Assembly (NCBI GenBank): GCA_035079385.1
Contig: JAVHKY010000018.1
Location: forward strand, 2,480,001-2,544,000
Reading direction: 5' to 3'
Source: Aspidiotus rigidus
Taxonomy: Eukaryota; Arthropoda; Insecta; Hemiptera; Diaspididae
DNA: 64,000 bases
The notes under the pieces are model-generated. The model made no database searches, was not told the origin of the DNA, and saw nothing but the letters and a program-made list of their open reading frames with translations. This document shows positions 48,301 to 60,954 of this stretch, in pieces. The position numbers and the translations under genes were made by a program. Position 1 is the stretch's first letter; every line of letters starts with the position of its first letter.

Positions 48301-49618
48301 ATTAAAGATTAGTGGTAAGGGAAGAATAAGGGAAATTCGTCGTTTGGCCTGTAATTTCCTTCATCAATGATCAAAAACTGGTTACTTTCCTGAACCATGC
48401 ACAGAATTGTGAAATTATTTTCTTTCCACTCGAATCATTACAGCCTAAAATAGCGCTATAAAATAGTTTCACAGGTATACCCTTGCACCCTTTTTTTGGT
48501 TTGCTTCGCCAGGTAAATCAAGACTATTTGTACCACTGCAAGGTTGTGAGAAAGCGAGGAAAAGAAAATTGTCAAGAAAAAGAGGTCGCTTGCTACTGAG
48601 AAAATAAATGGTCTCGAGTATTGATTAATATGTTACGAGCTTTCGTGGCTGTAGTCGCGTCGAAAATATTTGAAGAACTCCGAAGTACTTTTTTATAACT
48701 CATTGGCCAATCTTCGATAGTTTTTAAAGAATTATGAATGAAATTACTATACCATATGTGTGTAAGGAAAAAATGTAAAAATTTACGACTTCCTGCCATC
48801 TTCTCTATTCTCTTACGGTACCCATAGATTTTATTGCTCGATGCGCGACTGTGGCGTGACAATACAATATCGCGATCTCTCAATTAAATCCGATAGACTC
48901 GCGCGGATGTAAGATTTTCATGTTTTCTAAAGGCGTCTGCCTATGATTCGAAACCAAGTATAGCTTCGTAAAGCCCCAGCGGTTTCGAATTTTCAGAATA
49001 AACAGATTTTCTTATACACCGTTTATTTTTCGAAACGACTGGAATATACGCCGCAAAATTGAAGAATTCAATAGTTGAAAATCTAAAGCTCACAATTGTA
49101 CAAGTATTTCCCTCCTCTTCTCAAATTGATACAGAGTAGGTTAGCTATGTCGTTTGAGATTTTCAGAAATGACGGGATTTTTTTCCACATGTATGTGCAG
49201 ACTCTTCTTCTTTTGTCTCAATTTTTTAATTACCAATTTCCGCAGGAACCCTGAAGTAATATTTGTTCCAGGAATGAAATAACGAGAGCGTTTAAGAATC
49301 CAATTGAACACCGGATTCAAAAATTTTCCCGCCAATATATTCGAAACGCGTTTCAACTTAACGCAGTTGACAAGGATTGATACGAGTAGTATTTCTACCC
49401 CAAACCAGTTTCTCTCTCTTTCTATCCGTACTGTACATTTTGCGTTAGCGACCGGCCTCCAGTCGTTTCTCTCTACCTCGGTAATTCATCGATGTTGCCG
49501 AGCTGCCAAAAAAAAAAAAAAAAGATTCTGTTTACCCTATAACGTTCCTAACATGTGTGCATGGAGAATCATCAAAAAATCCTGTATCGTATAACGTTTC
49601 CATCTTCTGCAATTACAG
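48301..49618. other. No gene recognised
   Basis: AT-rich, unique DNA with a poly-A tract at 49,509-49,524. It would be intron if the exon candidate at 49,619 is real. Confidence 0.4.
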
Positions 49619-49729
49619 ATCGAAGAATTGAAACCAAAGAAGACGAAGAGATGGAGACGGCAAGTTCGAATGAGTCAATATTTAGTGATTCTTGTTTGCG
49701 GGAAAATCTCGGTAGACGGAGTTCTGAAG
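49619..49729 (+). CDS. Candidate internal exon (111 nt) of an unidentified plus-strand gene
   Basis: The 5' boundary is a pyrimidine-rich tract ending TTCTGCAATTACAG, and the 3' boundary is GAAG followed by GTGAGT, a near-consensus donor. The length is exactly 37 codons. Two frames are open across it. The frame that skips two bases reads RRIETKEDEEMETASSNESI and then FSDSCLRENLGRRSSEG, a hydrophilic Ser/Glu-rich composition typical of real disordered protein. The other open frame is less protein-like. I could not find partner exons, so the parent gene is unknown; it could span much of the right part of the window. Confidence 0.35.
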
Positions 49730-51359
49730 GTGAGTTTCTTTATAGCGAGAAAGCTTTTACTGCATGAGAAAGCCAAAAATGTTAAAAGTTGAAGGCCTAT
49801 GAATTTACAAAATAATCCCAACATTTTTCTCCTCGAGGCGGTACTTAATTGGAAAGCAATGGCCTTCATGGTGCATGGACTAATTCCAGCTTTCACAATC
49901 TCTTGAATTCGGTCTCGGGGCTCTGGTGAACCTGCATCGCGAGTCCCTGGATCATTAAATGATTTTGTAAAAATCTTGAATAGCATTCGGTGAACATTTT
50001 CACCTAATAACGTCGAGTTCACAATAAATTTCTCTTTGTCCCCAAATTCGTGTACAATGTTCGAGAAATATCGGCTCTATAATACGACGTTTATTGCCCG
50101 GATTTCAAAATTCTTCTTATCAACGTTTGCATATGTGTGTGCCCGCGGTAATATTAATGAATCACCTCCGCAACAATATTACGTCAATTATTATTGTTTT
50201 ATAATTTTTTTTATATTCCTCTTTTTTGAGCGAGCTGTTGTTGTCGTCGCTAAGTACGCGATTTTATTACCAATTTTTATTAGCTTATTTACATGCTTAA
50301 AGAGGCACAGTCTAAAACCGATATTGTTTACACGCGCGAAAGAAGAAGTGATACAGCGCGTCAATAATTGAATTATCATTCTTACACAGCCATATAAAAA
50401 TTTACGAGACTTGAAATATTCATTATCCGAGGACGAATTTTCGACACATATTTTTTGATAAAATACCTATTATGGATTGTTAAAGCAGCAGCCTGTCTGT
50501 ATACATGAAAACCTTCCTGACTTACTCGTTTATTTGTAGACAATATAGATAACTGCGAAGTGTAGAGTAGATTATAGGTTCTAATAACTCAAATTTGGGT
50601 GTACGATACTCGACTGAAGGCAGGTTATCTTCTTACTAATAATAATCTTAGAATTTGCAATATCGATGGGTGAGAAATTCTTTCTTTGTCAATATTAATT
50701 GAATTTTGGTACATTTGAGGGGGTTATGAAATTAAACAGGAACGGATTCGTTTAAGAGGTTATGAAATTTTTGATTAACGAAGCGTCACCAGCAATAAAT
50801 TTCGATACGTGTTCACCTCCCTCCGTTAGCCAGGTGAATGATTTTCTGTCCAAAATTTCCTATGTATTGACTGGCTATCTTAAATTGTATCGTTTAGAGA
50901 AAAGGCCGAATGCACGGGTTTTGGGCCCGAGGCGAAAGTATAGCCAAGTCCTGTGAATTGGTTCATTTTCCGTCCCTTTTTGGTTGTATTGCGTAGAAAA
51001 TTTGATGGACCCAAAGAACCATCCCGCTCCGGTTTTTGTAATTATTTTGTCAGAATTGGGTCAACGGTATACCTTTCAAGGTGAAGGTCAAGAATTCGAG
51101 TGAGAAAGAAAGATGTGCTGTACACCTTTTGGCTTCTTTTTATTTATTGTTTTCATTTTACCTATTTTGCGAGACTGTGAAGTGGTATAAAACAATCATT
51201 CTTGAAGTGCTAATGTGACTTTGACGGAGACTCCCCACTGCACTGTTTTGTCACCTTCACACCACTACTGAGACGAATCGAGTGTGTAAATAAACCCGAC
51301 CTCCTACTGGTATCCCGGTGAACCTTGTCAACTCCAGACCGATGTGTACCGTGAACCGA
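49730..51359. other. No gene recognised
   Basis: AT-rich DNA. A 111-codon plus-strand frame at 50,036-50,371 includes a Phe-rich hydrophobic stretch coded by T-rich DNA and is probably chance. Confidence 0.45.
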
Positions 51360-51850
51360 CCTACAATGACTGGAAGTCTATACTTAGAATCATTTTTTCT
51401 TACCATTGACTCAGCGTCGACGTCGAAATTGAGTCGACTTCCCGTACAGTAGATTGATATCGACCCACAATCGATCCGTCATTCATGTGTAAAAGACTTT
51501 CAATCGACGTCAAGATTACGTCGATTTTAAGGGCACAATCTGATAGGATTTGCGTAATCGAGATCAGGAATTAGTGGACCCCTGCATCCATTTCCATGAA
51601 ACTAGAAATTGATTGTGAATCGACGCAACAGATCGGTGGATTTTTGGTCGAAAAAATTCACTCAAAATCAACTTGGCGAATAATCTGAAATAATATCGAA
51701 ATTTTATTGATCCCATATCGCGATACCCTACATCCACGTCATTTCGACCAAGATTTTCAAAGGGGTAAATTCTAGGTCGATTTGATATCGAGTTTCAGTC
51801 GACGATGGATAGTGACCGAAATTAATATTGAAATAAAATTGACATTCATT
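51360..51850 (+). repeat. TCGA-rich mosaic repeat, copy 4
   Basis: Dense in GTCGACTT, GATATCGACC, CAATCGACGTCAAGATTACG and TCGATTT words. The stretch 51,445-51,560 aligns with 34,965-35,055 of copy 1. Confidence 0.6.
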
Positions 51851-52110
51851 TCTTACTCGGAAAGGTTGAGGAACAAATTCTTAGGAGGGCTTTTGTATCG
51901 CCTTTGTACCACAAGTGCATAAACTGAGTCGATCTCTCTCGAATACAGTTAAGGAAGTTTGGACCATCCTCGACCTTACTCTAGCTCCAATAGCCAGTCG
52001 TTATGGTCACTTGGGAAGGTTGAAAAACAAATTCTTCGGAGAGCCTAGCTGTTCGTGAATTCTCATCCCTTCTGCCTCGGAAGAATTACGCCGATTATGT
52101 CGACACACAC
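51851..52110 (+). pseudogene. Short, duplicated scrap of LINE reverse transcriptase
   Basis: Two related segments, 51,853-51,895 and 52,012-52,055, translate to LGKVEEQILRRAF and SLWSLGKVEKQILRRA. These recall the W-S-x-x-LE-x-VQ-x-x-LR block at the C-terminal end of LINE reverse transcriptases; RPY about 10 residues upstream of SLWS would fit the VRP-x-LEY block. Short and stop-ridden, so the call is tentative. Confidence 0.3.
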
Positions 52111-54100
52111 CTATATTTATCATCCATAAATTGCACATTTTGAACTAATTCCGAGTATACGGACTCTCGCCTCCTATATTTTCGCTGCGTTCTCGTTGCG
52201 TAAAATTGAAGTGCTTTCAAATCGTATACGTATGTATATTCGCGTCACAAGTGCAGTCTTTGTGAGAAACGGAAGACAGATTTCGACCTACACGCAAACC
52301 TTAATCGAATGATCAGAACCATGAATATATACGCGCGTACGCTAATAAATCATAGCATTTTTCTCGCGAAATGCGTAAACTCGGCTTCGCATTACTCATT
52401 ATTGCGTGGACGCGCTCATTTTTTTAATCAGTTTTCATTTTAGTACGCCCGTATGAAGACGGGTCGAGAGCTGGCGCAGTTCGCGGAGTAATAAAAACCG
52501 AAGAGAAGCGAGAGTTTACTTACTTACATTATTAGTATCAGGAAATTCGTTCACACTCTGACTATCAGATTTCCATAAAATGGTAAATTAATTTTTTCCA
52601 CAGATTGAATACTTTAATTATACGCCCTGTGCTAGTTTTTTATGCACATTGGACTGCGCTCGCATATAAATGGAATTGCTGCTGCATACTCGGACATATT
52701 ATGAGTGCATAAACTTTGTTTTGTCAGGTCTTTATTTTATGTGGTGTTTATTTGTATGTATATATATGGTCCAAAGACCGCGCGGCTCCTGACCTCGATC
52801 TCTTAAGTACGAGATCTTCCTTTAATTAAGTATCCCGACAATGATACAGATTTCGTTTGACAAAATTATAACCTAAAAAAATGTGAAGCCCATACTCGAC
52901 GTCCTCAATTAGAGGTACAAGATACACGATGACAGTTCAGAATCTTCCTCGTCGAGCGTTTTAATGCTTTTCAAATGTCATGTTTGTGGTAGGGTGTACG
53001 AACTGTTCTATCGTTGGAGAAAGAGAACTCGAAAAGAGAAAGATGAACATGTATTTCCGGCCTCTTCTTCGGATTTTATTTGGAAATTTCGTACAATAAC
53101 GCGGTGCGTTGCCACCGCAATCAGCGCATTGGCCTATTTTTTGTCCTCGCACAGAACATCCACCCTTAAAATGAACAGCACATGTAGAGACCTACACAGT
53201 CAAGGTCGTAATAATGTGTGCGCGTAATTAACCTCATTTCAAAAACTACCCTCTCGCTATTGCTCGTTACTTCTCCTCCACCCCTTATATTTACAAACCA
53301 GTAGTACGACGGAAAAATATTACTGTTTATCAAAAAATCATCTGCAAAAAATAAAATCAATTTTTTTGTGAATAAAAAATACAACCGCCGCTCATTTCCT
53401 ATATAATACGAGTAACAGTATTTAGAGTGTCGCGAGTATCAGCTGTCGCCTCTACTCGCGACTAACCATAAAATTCGAAACAATCTATAGAGCCTTTTTA
53501 TACTTTTTTTTTTTCTCTCTTCCTACAAGATCAATATTGGTTTTTGTATTATTTTTTACACTCTGGTTCCTTATTTACTCTCTTTATTCGCTCGTTCGTG
53601 CTGTAACCATCGCTTTCTCCGCGGTGGTTTTAAAAAACTATAAAAATAATGTAACATTATTTCTCCGCCCGTGTCATAATTAGAGGGTTTGACGAGAGTT
53701 CCTGTTCTGATGGTCGCTTTCTGGTTCAGTCTCGGATGTACATTATAAAGAATGTGATGTACGTGATTTGTTCTCGACGTATTGTCGAGACTTTTCTGAG
53801 CAATTTTGATGCGGAGTGTGGGTAAAATGTAACACGGAAGTTCTTCTTGGCCTCATCTTGCGTTGAAAATGATCGAAAACGTTTGCTTCCAAAAAAAAAA
53901 CAGACTTTTTACAGCATGATGGAGGTAAAGAATGAAGCGGGCAAGAGGTGTGAAAATTTAGAAAAGAGATTTCCTGGTACCGCCAAATAAATGAAGATCA
54001 CTAGTAAGCGACCTCATTTATATTATAAGGTCACGCCTGCATTTTGATGAAATCGTAGCCTTTAGCTTGTGAATCTTTCTTATAGAGCCGTGCGCTCTGT
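52111..54100. other. No gene recognised
   Basis: Unique DNA, with GC-richer patches at 52,440-52,500 and 53,090-53,130. An 87-codon frame at 52,964-53,227 starts with one CHVCG pair but lacks the His pair of a zinc finger. Nothing else supports a gene. Confidence 0.45.
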
Positions 54101-54150
54101 TCTTGGACTATCGCTCCACTCATTCGATCCCATATCGATATCAACATTAG

Positions 54151-54547
54151 TGACGTCATAACCATCCACGATTGCTGTCTGTGACGTCACCAGCATTCAT
54201 AACGCCGTCAGCTTGGACTCCTCTCTTCCTTACTCTCTTCTATTCTCGAGATCATTCACTTCGCTCGTAAGCCTCCCAACAGTCTTCATTATTCCAGGCC
54301 TAATAGTTATATTGCTCGAGTCTACCGTATACTTGGCCTATGCGTCAAGGCTGATGACGTCATACTTCCTTAGCCCCCCACTATACTGACTACACTATAC
54401 AAGGCCTACTTTCAGGCTTCATGGAACCAGGCCTAGCATAAGTCCAACATACAGCAGTAAAAAGCCTACACTAAACCACTTATAGATTACAAGAGGTGGA
54501 TTGAAGTCATATCAGAATCAGGCTTGGAGTCTCGGTTGATGACGTCA
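54151..54547. promoter_or_regulatory. Cluster of four perfect CRE-type palindromes TGACGTCA
   Basis: Exact TGACGTCA at 54,151, 54,182, 54,355 and 54,540. This is the binding site of CREB/ATF bZIP factors in animals. Four exact copies in 400 bp is far above chance for an 8-mer. The surrounding DNA is rich in AGGCCTA-type words and could also be an unrecognised repeat, so function is not shown. Confidence 0.4.
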
Positions 54548-55480
54548 GTCCTAGTCTGAAACGACTGCATGAGCTTAGTCCAAGCTAGTTTCTTTCGTAA
54601 AAAAATATTATACTGCATGCAATAAAAAGGAGAATTCGAGGAGGGGAGCCAACTCGCGGAACTCACGGATTTCAGAATCATATCTAGGGTTTCTTTCTGG
54701 GGGGAACTTGCGGGGCTGGTGTGAACTTGCAAATTTTAGAATTAGGGGCTACGATTCAGGAAACTTTAGGAAAGAAAAGAATGGGTGAAATGGTAATGTC
54801 TCACTCTAAAGTGGTGTAGGATGACTTCTTCTCGTCGGGAAGGGTGGTTTGAAGTAGATCGTAAGAATTTGAGATTTTTCAATCATTTGAAACTTATTGG
54901 AGGATAAGGAGGACCAGGAATCATATCAGCACGAGAGGACAAGGGAGCAGAAAAAGGATTTAAGGATATGCGAGGGAAGGGGGGCGAACGCTAGGATTGT
55001 CTCGTGGCAAGGTTTACTGCGTCTTGTTCCGGAAGACTGTTGTGTCTCAATATTCGTGGAGCTGAGATTGAGGAAGAACTTGACAAGTATCGGTTCATAT
55101 CGAACTTTCCGAACATGAGTTGGTTGCGATCATGCGGCTGAAAACTTTTACCTCCCCCCCCCCCCCGAAATAACGAAACGATCTTGAGAACGATTACGTC
55201 TTAATATTTGCTGTCTATGTTCTTCGAAAAAATCGTACCAATTACAGACTGGGGTCGATTAATTCCCTGGTCCTTAAATAGGAAGTCTTACCAGGAGGAG
55301 GTCAATGTTTCCTATCTCGGGACTGGTTCGTCCTTTTTCCTTCTTCTTGAAATTCAGATAATCTGACAGTTCAATAACTTCTCTCAAGCCCTTTACTTTG
55401 GAAACACCGTTCCACCTACAGTATCCTCTTCCACAACTCAGAAACAATATCTTACTCCCTCAACTACTTTCTCTTTTCCT
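54548..55480. other. No gene recognised
   Basis: Contains a run of about 14 C near 55,156-55,169 and short frames only. Confidence 0.45.
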
Positions 55481-55638
55481 ATCTGCTTTCTGTTACCTTA
55501 ATTGTCTCTTTCCCTCCACTGCCAGAGCTAATGACGTAGAATAGGTCGTCGTTTTGAAGATCTGCTTTCTGTTACCTTAATTATCTCTTTCCTTCCACTG
55601 CCAGAGCTAATGACGTAGAATAGGTCGTCGATTTGAAG
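55481..55638 (+). repeat. Tandem duplication, two 79-bp units
   Basis: Unit 1 is 55,481-55,559 and unit 2 is 55,560-55,638; both start ATCTGCTTTCTGTTACCTTA and include AGCTAATGACGTAGAATAGG. Only about three differences separate them, so the duplication is recent. Confidence 0.9.
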
Positions 55639-56021
55639 AAAAGTACGCCACCATTGAGCCAAATTTGAGTCCCAAGAAAAGAAGCGAAAGGTTTCTGATA
55701 GGATTTCTTACGAGAACCGTTGGAAGATTTGCTAAAACTCGGACACTTTTCCGAGTCTTAAAGGTTCAATAGTGACTGAAATGAAGTTTATCGGCTCCAT
55801 CTTAAACTTCAAGTAGTAGATGAATGAGGATACCTTCCGACGATTAGGGTTGGTAGAAAAAGGATCCGCTATAGAAAATAAGGATAGAAAAGAATCAGAT
55901 ATAATGCCTCTAAGGAATTCGTGTGAAAAGGCAGAAGCTGGTAAATATAAGCTGCAAGTTCGGTCACTTCGCATTATAATGAACCTTCCAAGTTTTAGAA
56001 AGCTCAAATTTGTCTGAGGGC

Positions 56022-56128
56022 CAATTGCACCAACGCGAGTTAGCTGCTAACCTGGGATTAACGTAATCCTAACCACTCGAAATCGGTCAGTCAGGGTTAG
56101 GAGAGGTTAACTCGCGTCGGTAAAACTG
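56022..56128. mobile_element. Small inverted-repeat element (MITE-like), about 107 bp
   Basis: CAACGCGAGTTAGC at 56,031-56,044 is mirrored by GGTTAACTCGCGTCGG at 56,105-56,120, with weaker mirroring outward (CAATTGCACC against GGTAAAACTGTCC). Inner GGATTAACGTAATCC is a further small palindrome. Confidence 0.6.
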
Positions 56129-59100
56129 TCCCTGAAGGATGTAGATTACAGGTAGGTATATGACTGAAACATAATTGATTATTTGCGTCTAATGCCCGCT
56201 GAGAGCTTTGCAGGAGAGGTAAGAGTCTGAAGATGTTGGTTGTACGAATCATTGAAAGAGAAGATGAAACATTCTTGGTCCCTCCTACGAATATCATTTT
56301 CGGATCGGACAGCTCGAGAGAAACTTTTCAGGATTGAGACTTCAAAGATCTCGGCCCGGACATTCATCTCCCCCATTCATTTCCTGCCAAAGGCCGCGGG
56401 GCAGAGCTGACCCCAGTATTTCACCTCTGATCCTAGTGGTTAGAAGCCCCTTAGACACCCGTGAATAACATTCAAACGCGCACGAGCCGAATAAACTATA
56501 CCAAAACAATACGATGCACGCGAAAGACCATAGAGCATGGGTTAGTGTGCAGCGATGGATTAAACGTAAAACATGATGGTAACTCGATTCGCTCTTGTTC
56601 TCATCTCCGGAGCGCGTACATGCACGTAAACTGTACACAGTACTCTAATTTCATCTTCTGTCCTTCCATCAGCTACAGAAATTACTTGTATTACACGCTC
56701 AACTGCGTTTCAAGACATAAACTCGGTGTGCAACTCTTCAGCGTTTTTTTTTTTTTTTCGATTTCTTCTCTCTCGCTCCTCCCCATCAGCGCTCGCTGTT
56801 GGTCCTTCTTCTTTCTTTCCTTCTGTCATAGCTCGTATTTAACCTAGCGTAAATCTGCGAACCCGAAATTTAATAATAAAATCGCGTTGAAGAACTATTT
56901 TTGTTTATCTAAGAGCGGATTTTTAACGATTGAGAATTCATGGATGAAGGGACAACTGCATCCGCTCTTTAACTAGCGAACTGGGTACTCTTTACTTTCT
57001 GTTCGCCTCGTCACGACAGCAGCAGCCTTTTGCTAGCGCTTTTCTGTTTATTCGAGCGAACGTGAATGATAAAAAAAAAAAAGGATGAAAACGAAAAGCG
57101 AATTTTTTCCTTTTTTGTTTTACTTTTCGTTCCTACAATGTTTATTCCTTAACGAGAATGATTTTTCGCTGGGGTCAAAGAAGAATTGTCCCTGTCCATC
57201 ACCTTTTCATATACAGCATATAGAATAAAACTGCCCGTTGCATCCGTATAGGTATAAATACATATAGTGGAGCTGTAGACTACAACTAGACGCTATTTTC
57301 GAGTGTAACGCTAATTAAGAAACCATCGAATGCGAGAAAACTACCCATGCATGCACAACGAGATCGTAAAAATTGATCGACTAGGTCGTCCTTGTTACTT
57401 AAGTAGACTATACGGTTCCGCACCTTTTCATTTTCATATTTTACGAATGCATCGTGCTCGCTAAAGTCATTTCCTAACCGTATATATGAGTACCACACAT
57501 ACGAGCTATAGAGTTGGATAATGCTTACAGAAATTAAAAAAATTATGTTTCTAAAGAACTATAAGAAGTTAATTGAAGGTGTATATTACATACACAAAAA
57601 GAATACCGCAAGTTAAATGCGGATTTCATTTGCAAAGCTTTTTTTTTTTTTTTTTTTTACGAGTCTCGTTCGTGTATATACGTCTTCCTCTGGGAAGTCG
57701 AGACTGACCTCTGAGCTTCGAACACTTTCGGATGATAATGTGCAGTAGAATAGTCGACCTCGTTTCGAGTTGACAAAACTTGTGTATATATATGTAGGTA
57801 AAGACGACGTGGATGTGATAAGCGAACGCGTGATACCGGATAAAATTGAAATTTTTATTAATACCATCGCGAGTCGTAAATTAATAAACGGTAATACCAA
57901 ATAACAAGATAGTTCAGCGCGTTGTTCGTCGGTTCCACAAAGAACCGTTTATTAGGCATCGTAAAACCGAATAAACAATTACAACTCAATTCGCCTCAAT
58001 ATTCACGCTGCGAGAAATTACGTATGCGTGAAAGTACTTCTCACCCGAGTTAGTCCTTCATAATTCTCCTGAAGTTAGAGATCGCTGGGAATGAGTCACT
58101 GTTCAGATTGGTAGAGGTTGTACCAAGCTTTTCATCTCGTATGATTCATGAATTTGAAATTGTATGAATTTCTTTGAAGTCTTTTCGGAAATGCGTTCGT
58201 GACGGTACAACCGGTACTAGCGATTAAACTGAACAATATAATTCTATAAGGGTAGCGAAAGAGAGAGAGACGAAGATAATAAATTTAGCGTGAACAATTT
58301 CCATCAAATGCACCGGTTTGCGAATTCGCTATGAGTGTGCCAGGTTCTGTTCCTTAGGTGTCCTAATGAATACCCTGTCACAAAGACCAATCCTAGCGGT
58401 TCTTGACGTGAATTTAGACAACCTCCTGTGTAGTGACAAAAAATATAGAGAAATCAGGTTACATGAAAATTAAAGAAACCTAACCGTAAATATTTCCGTA
58501 CATGACCCGTAAAGGTTACAAAAGGAAGGTATTTAGTTTTGGCGCAGCGGCACATCGTAACACAAAAAAAAGTTAGTTGGCTCAGAGGCACGTCCGAAAT
58601 TAAATACATATATTAAAGATACTAGCACGTTTAAATTGAGTGCGAGTACGGGACAAGTTTGTCAAAGAAATTACAAGTATAATGTACTTCGGTCTGAGCC
58701 AAGGTAGGGAACCGGAGGGAGCCAACATTCCTCGATGAGAAAAAAATTTCTTCAAAGGTATGAATAACCTACTTGAAGGGACCGGTAAACGTTCCAATGT
58801 CTTGGAATCGACTTTTTAGGTCCACAGTGATTTCCTCTGTAGGCTGTGCAGGTAGTTACATCCCGTAGTTACATCCCCTGGAACCGTTTGAATTCTAAAT
58901 TGAGTTGTTTTGCGATTTTTGCTTCTTCAGCAAGGATCGCTCCTCTGGTAGTTGGGCGGCTATTATCGGCCTGATTTTTGATTTCATAGGTTACTAGAAG
59001 GGCACATAACTGCGGAATTAAATGACGCATATCAAATTAAATCGGAATTGGAATTTTCGGGCATCATTTAGAGTTACCTCATTTGTTAATACATAAGAAC

Positions 59101-59357
59101 TGTACCTGGGTCCTGTTTTAAATTTCTTGGAAAAGGTGTTCTTTGTCGGTTCACTTTCCTTCGCTGCAGAGGTCAGGAGGTATCTGCAGGTTCCCTGTGA
59201 AGACAGTTTTGGATTTCGACCTCATGACGTTTGTCTGCAAAAAGTGGAGAAGATGTCAATGAGGTCTCAAGGATCACATGATGAACAACAAGAAAGTGGT
59301 ACATCATAAATTTAATGATGTCCGGTTTTCAAGCAGGACTGAAAACTTCGGCACTTT
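56129..59357. other. No gene recognised
   Basis: Unique AT-rich DNA with poly-T tracts (56,746-56,758; 57,638-57,658). Frames up to 128 codons are not recognisable. GTAGTTACATCCC occurs twice in tandem near 58,852-58,880. The frame at 59,127-59,309 ends just before the transposon at 59,358 and is not recognised. Confidence 0.45.
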
Positions 59358-59954
59358 TAGACTGGTAAATTTTGTAGAAAAACGCCTTGCTAGAAGCATT
59401 TCGTGTAACAATTGAGTAAACGATGGTTCTTGAATGTTTCGGACCCGCTGAATACGAAAATCGTTGTTACTTTTTGAATTGGTCCCCGAAAGGACCTGAA
59501 AAGGGGGTGGAAGGGGTAAAAAATTCAGTTTTTCTCGGTTTCTGCGGAAAGTATGCGTCTGAGGGGAAAAATACCTCAGTAAAAAAATATTCCACACAAA
59601 ATTTCCTACCGGATAAGATTCTTACATTTTAGGCTAGCGCGTCAGTGTCGTCAGAGAGGAGAGCGCAAATATAATATGAATACGAAAATACATTATTTTA
59701 GCCAAACACATTCGCGGTTCTGAGGCAATGTACTGCACACATTCGGAATAGAAATTATGAATTATACCAAAATTATTGCAATTATGACCTTTTTCACTCT
59801 CAACCAGTGCTCCCAGTCATGAAGAATAATGATTCAAGCTTAACACAATGCTTGCAATTTCCATAAAATAACTATTTTTCATTAGAATGCGTTTCAATCA
59901 TAAAAAATTGCCAAGAAACTCCGTGATCTATTTTTCTGAACATTATACTTTATT

Positions 59955-60105
59955 ACAAACGAAATTCAGGACAAAGGTTTTTCTGCTAAAATTTGTTCCT
60001 TGTGGTAGTCTGTGCATACTGTAAATGTTCACCCCCCCCCTAAACCCCTCGCCCCGCAAGAAACAAATTTCAGCAGAAAAGCCTTTGTCCTGAATTTTGT
60101 TTGTA
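59955..60105. repeat. Hairpin inside the 2.7-kb element
   Basis: Arms of about 45 bp (59,955-59,999 and 60,061-60,105), each including TTCAGGACAAAGG or its mirror, with about four mismatches around a 61-bp loop that holds C-rich runs. Probably a separate small MITE. Confidence 0.75.
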
Positions 60106-60954
60106 TTGAGTTTCTATTTTTTTCTAGACTGTAAGCCCACCTTGTAAATAACAACTACCTCATAACGTCGTTATTGTAATAGGATATCAAGAAGAAAATT
60201 TTTTCAAGTATCTATAAGTGCCCAAAATTGGAATTTTTTTTTTTCCTCTTGAACCTGTATGTCAAAATAACATCCGCAATATTTCCCCAGTCTTCATCTA
60301 CATTGGTCTTGTGACGGGATAATTTAATTTAAATTATCGGACATTAGACTTAAGATAGTTCTGTTCTAGGGTAATGAGGCAAACAGGTATGAAGAAATAA
60401 CACTGTAAGAAATATTGCACCCTACAGAGAAAGTTATACTCATAAAAAAACAAGTGGGACTATAATTACAAATTGTACCCAAGATTTTGCTCTCACACAC
60501 AGACGCACATGCAACCTACCTTAAAACTTTGATTGTAAAATTCTAATTACAGTCAAGTAACAAAAATTTTTTATAGTAGATTACAGAACAGGAGAGGTAA
60601 GTAAGCAATAACCGAGTAGGCAGTCAGCAAAAGTGACGCGCAGGAGGTTTGCTTGCTTACCGACTCTGTTTTGTGAGTTATTCTAACAGAAAGATACTGC
60701 AATGTGACTATAACCTCACTAAGTAAGCAGTCATTTTTCATAACCACACTCATCAATTCACTAATGATATAATTGGGTATTTACATTGTCAAAATTAATT
60801 GATGTAAAGGTACTTTACGAGTATGTTTCCGTGAAAAATATTTATTAGACTTTAACGGCTCTGCCATCCACAGATGAAAGAGAGAAGGCCTGACGTTTTG
60901 TAGGTTACTTCCTATATCATCAGAGGAACAAAACCTATAAACTTAATTTTTGGG

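Noticed and set aside
49675..50022. 115-codon minus-strand frame
   Set aside because: Overlaps the better-supported plus-strand exon candidate and shows no recognisable features.
52964..53227. Possible C2H2 zinc finger (CHVCG near the start)
   Set aside because: The Cys pair is not followed by a His pair at finger spacing.
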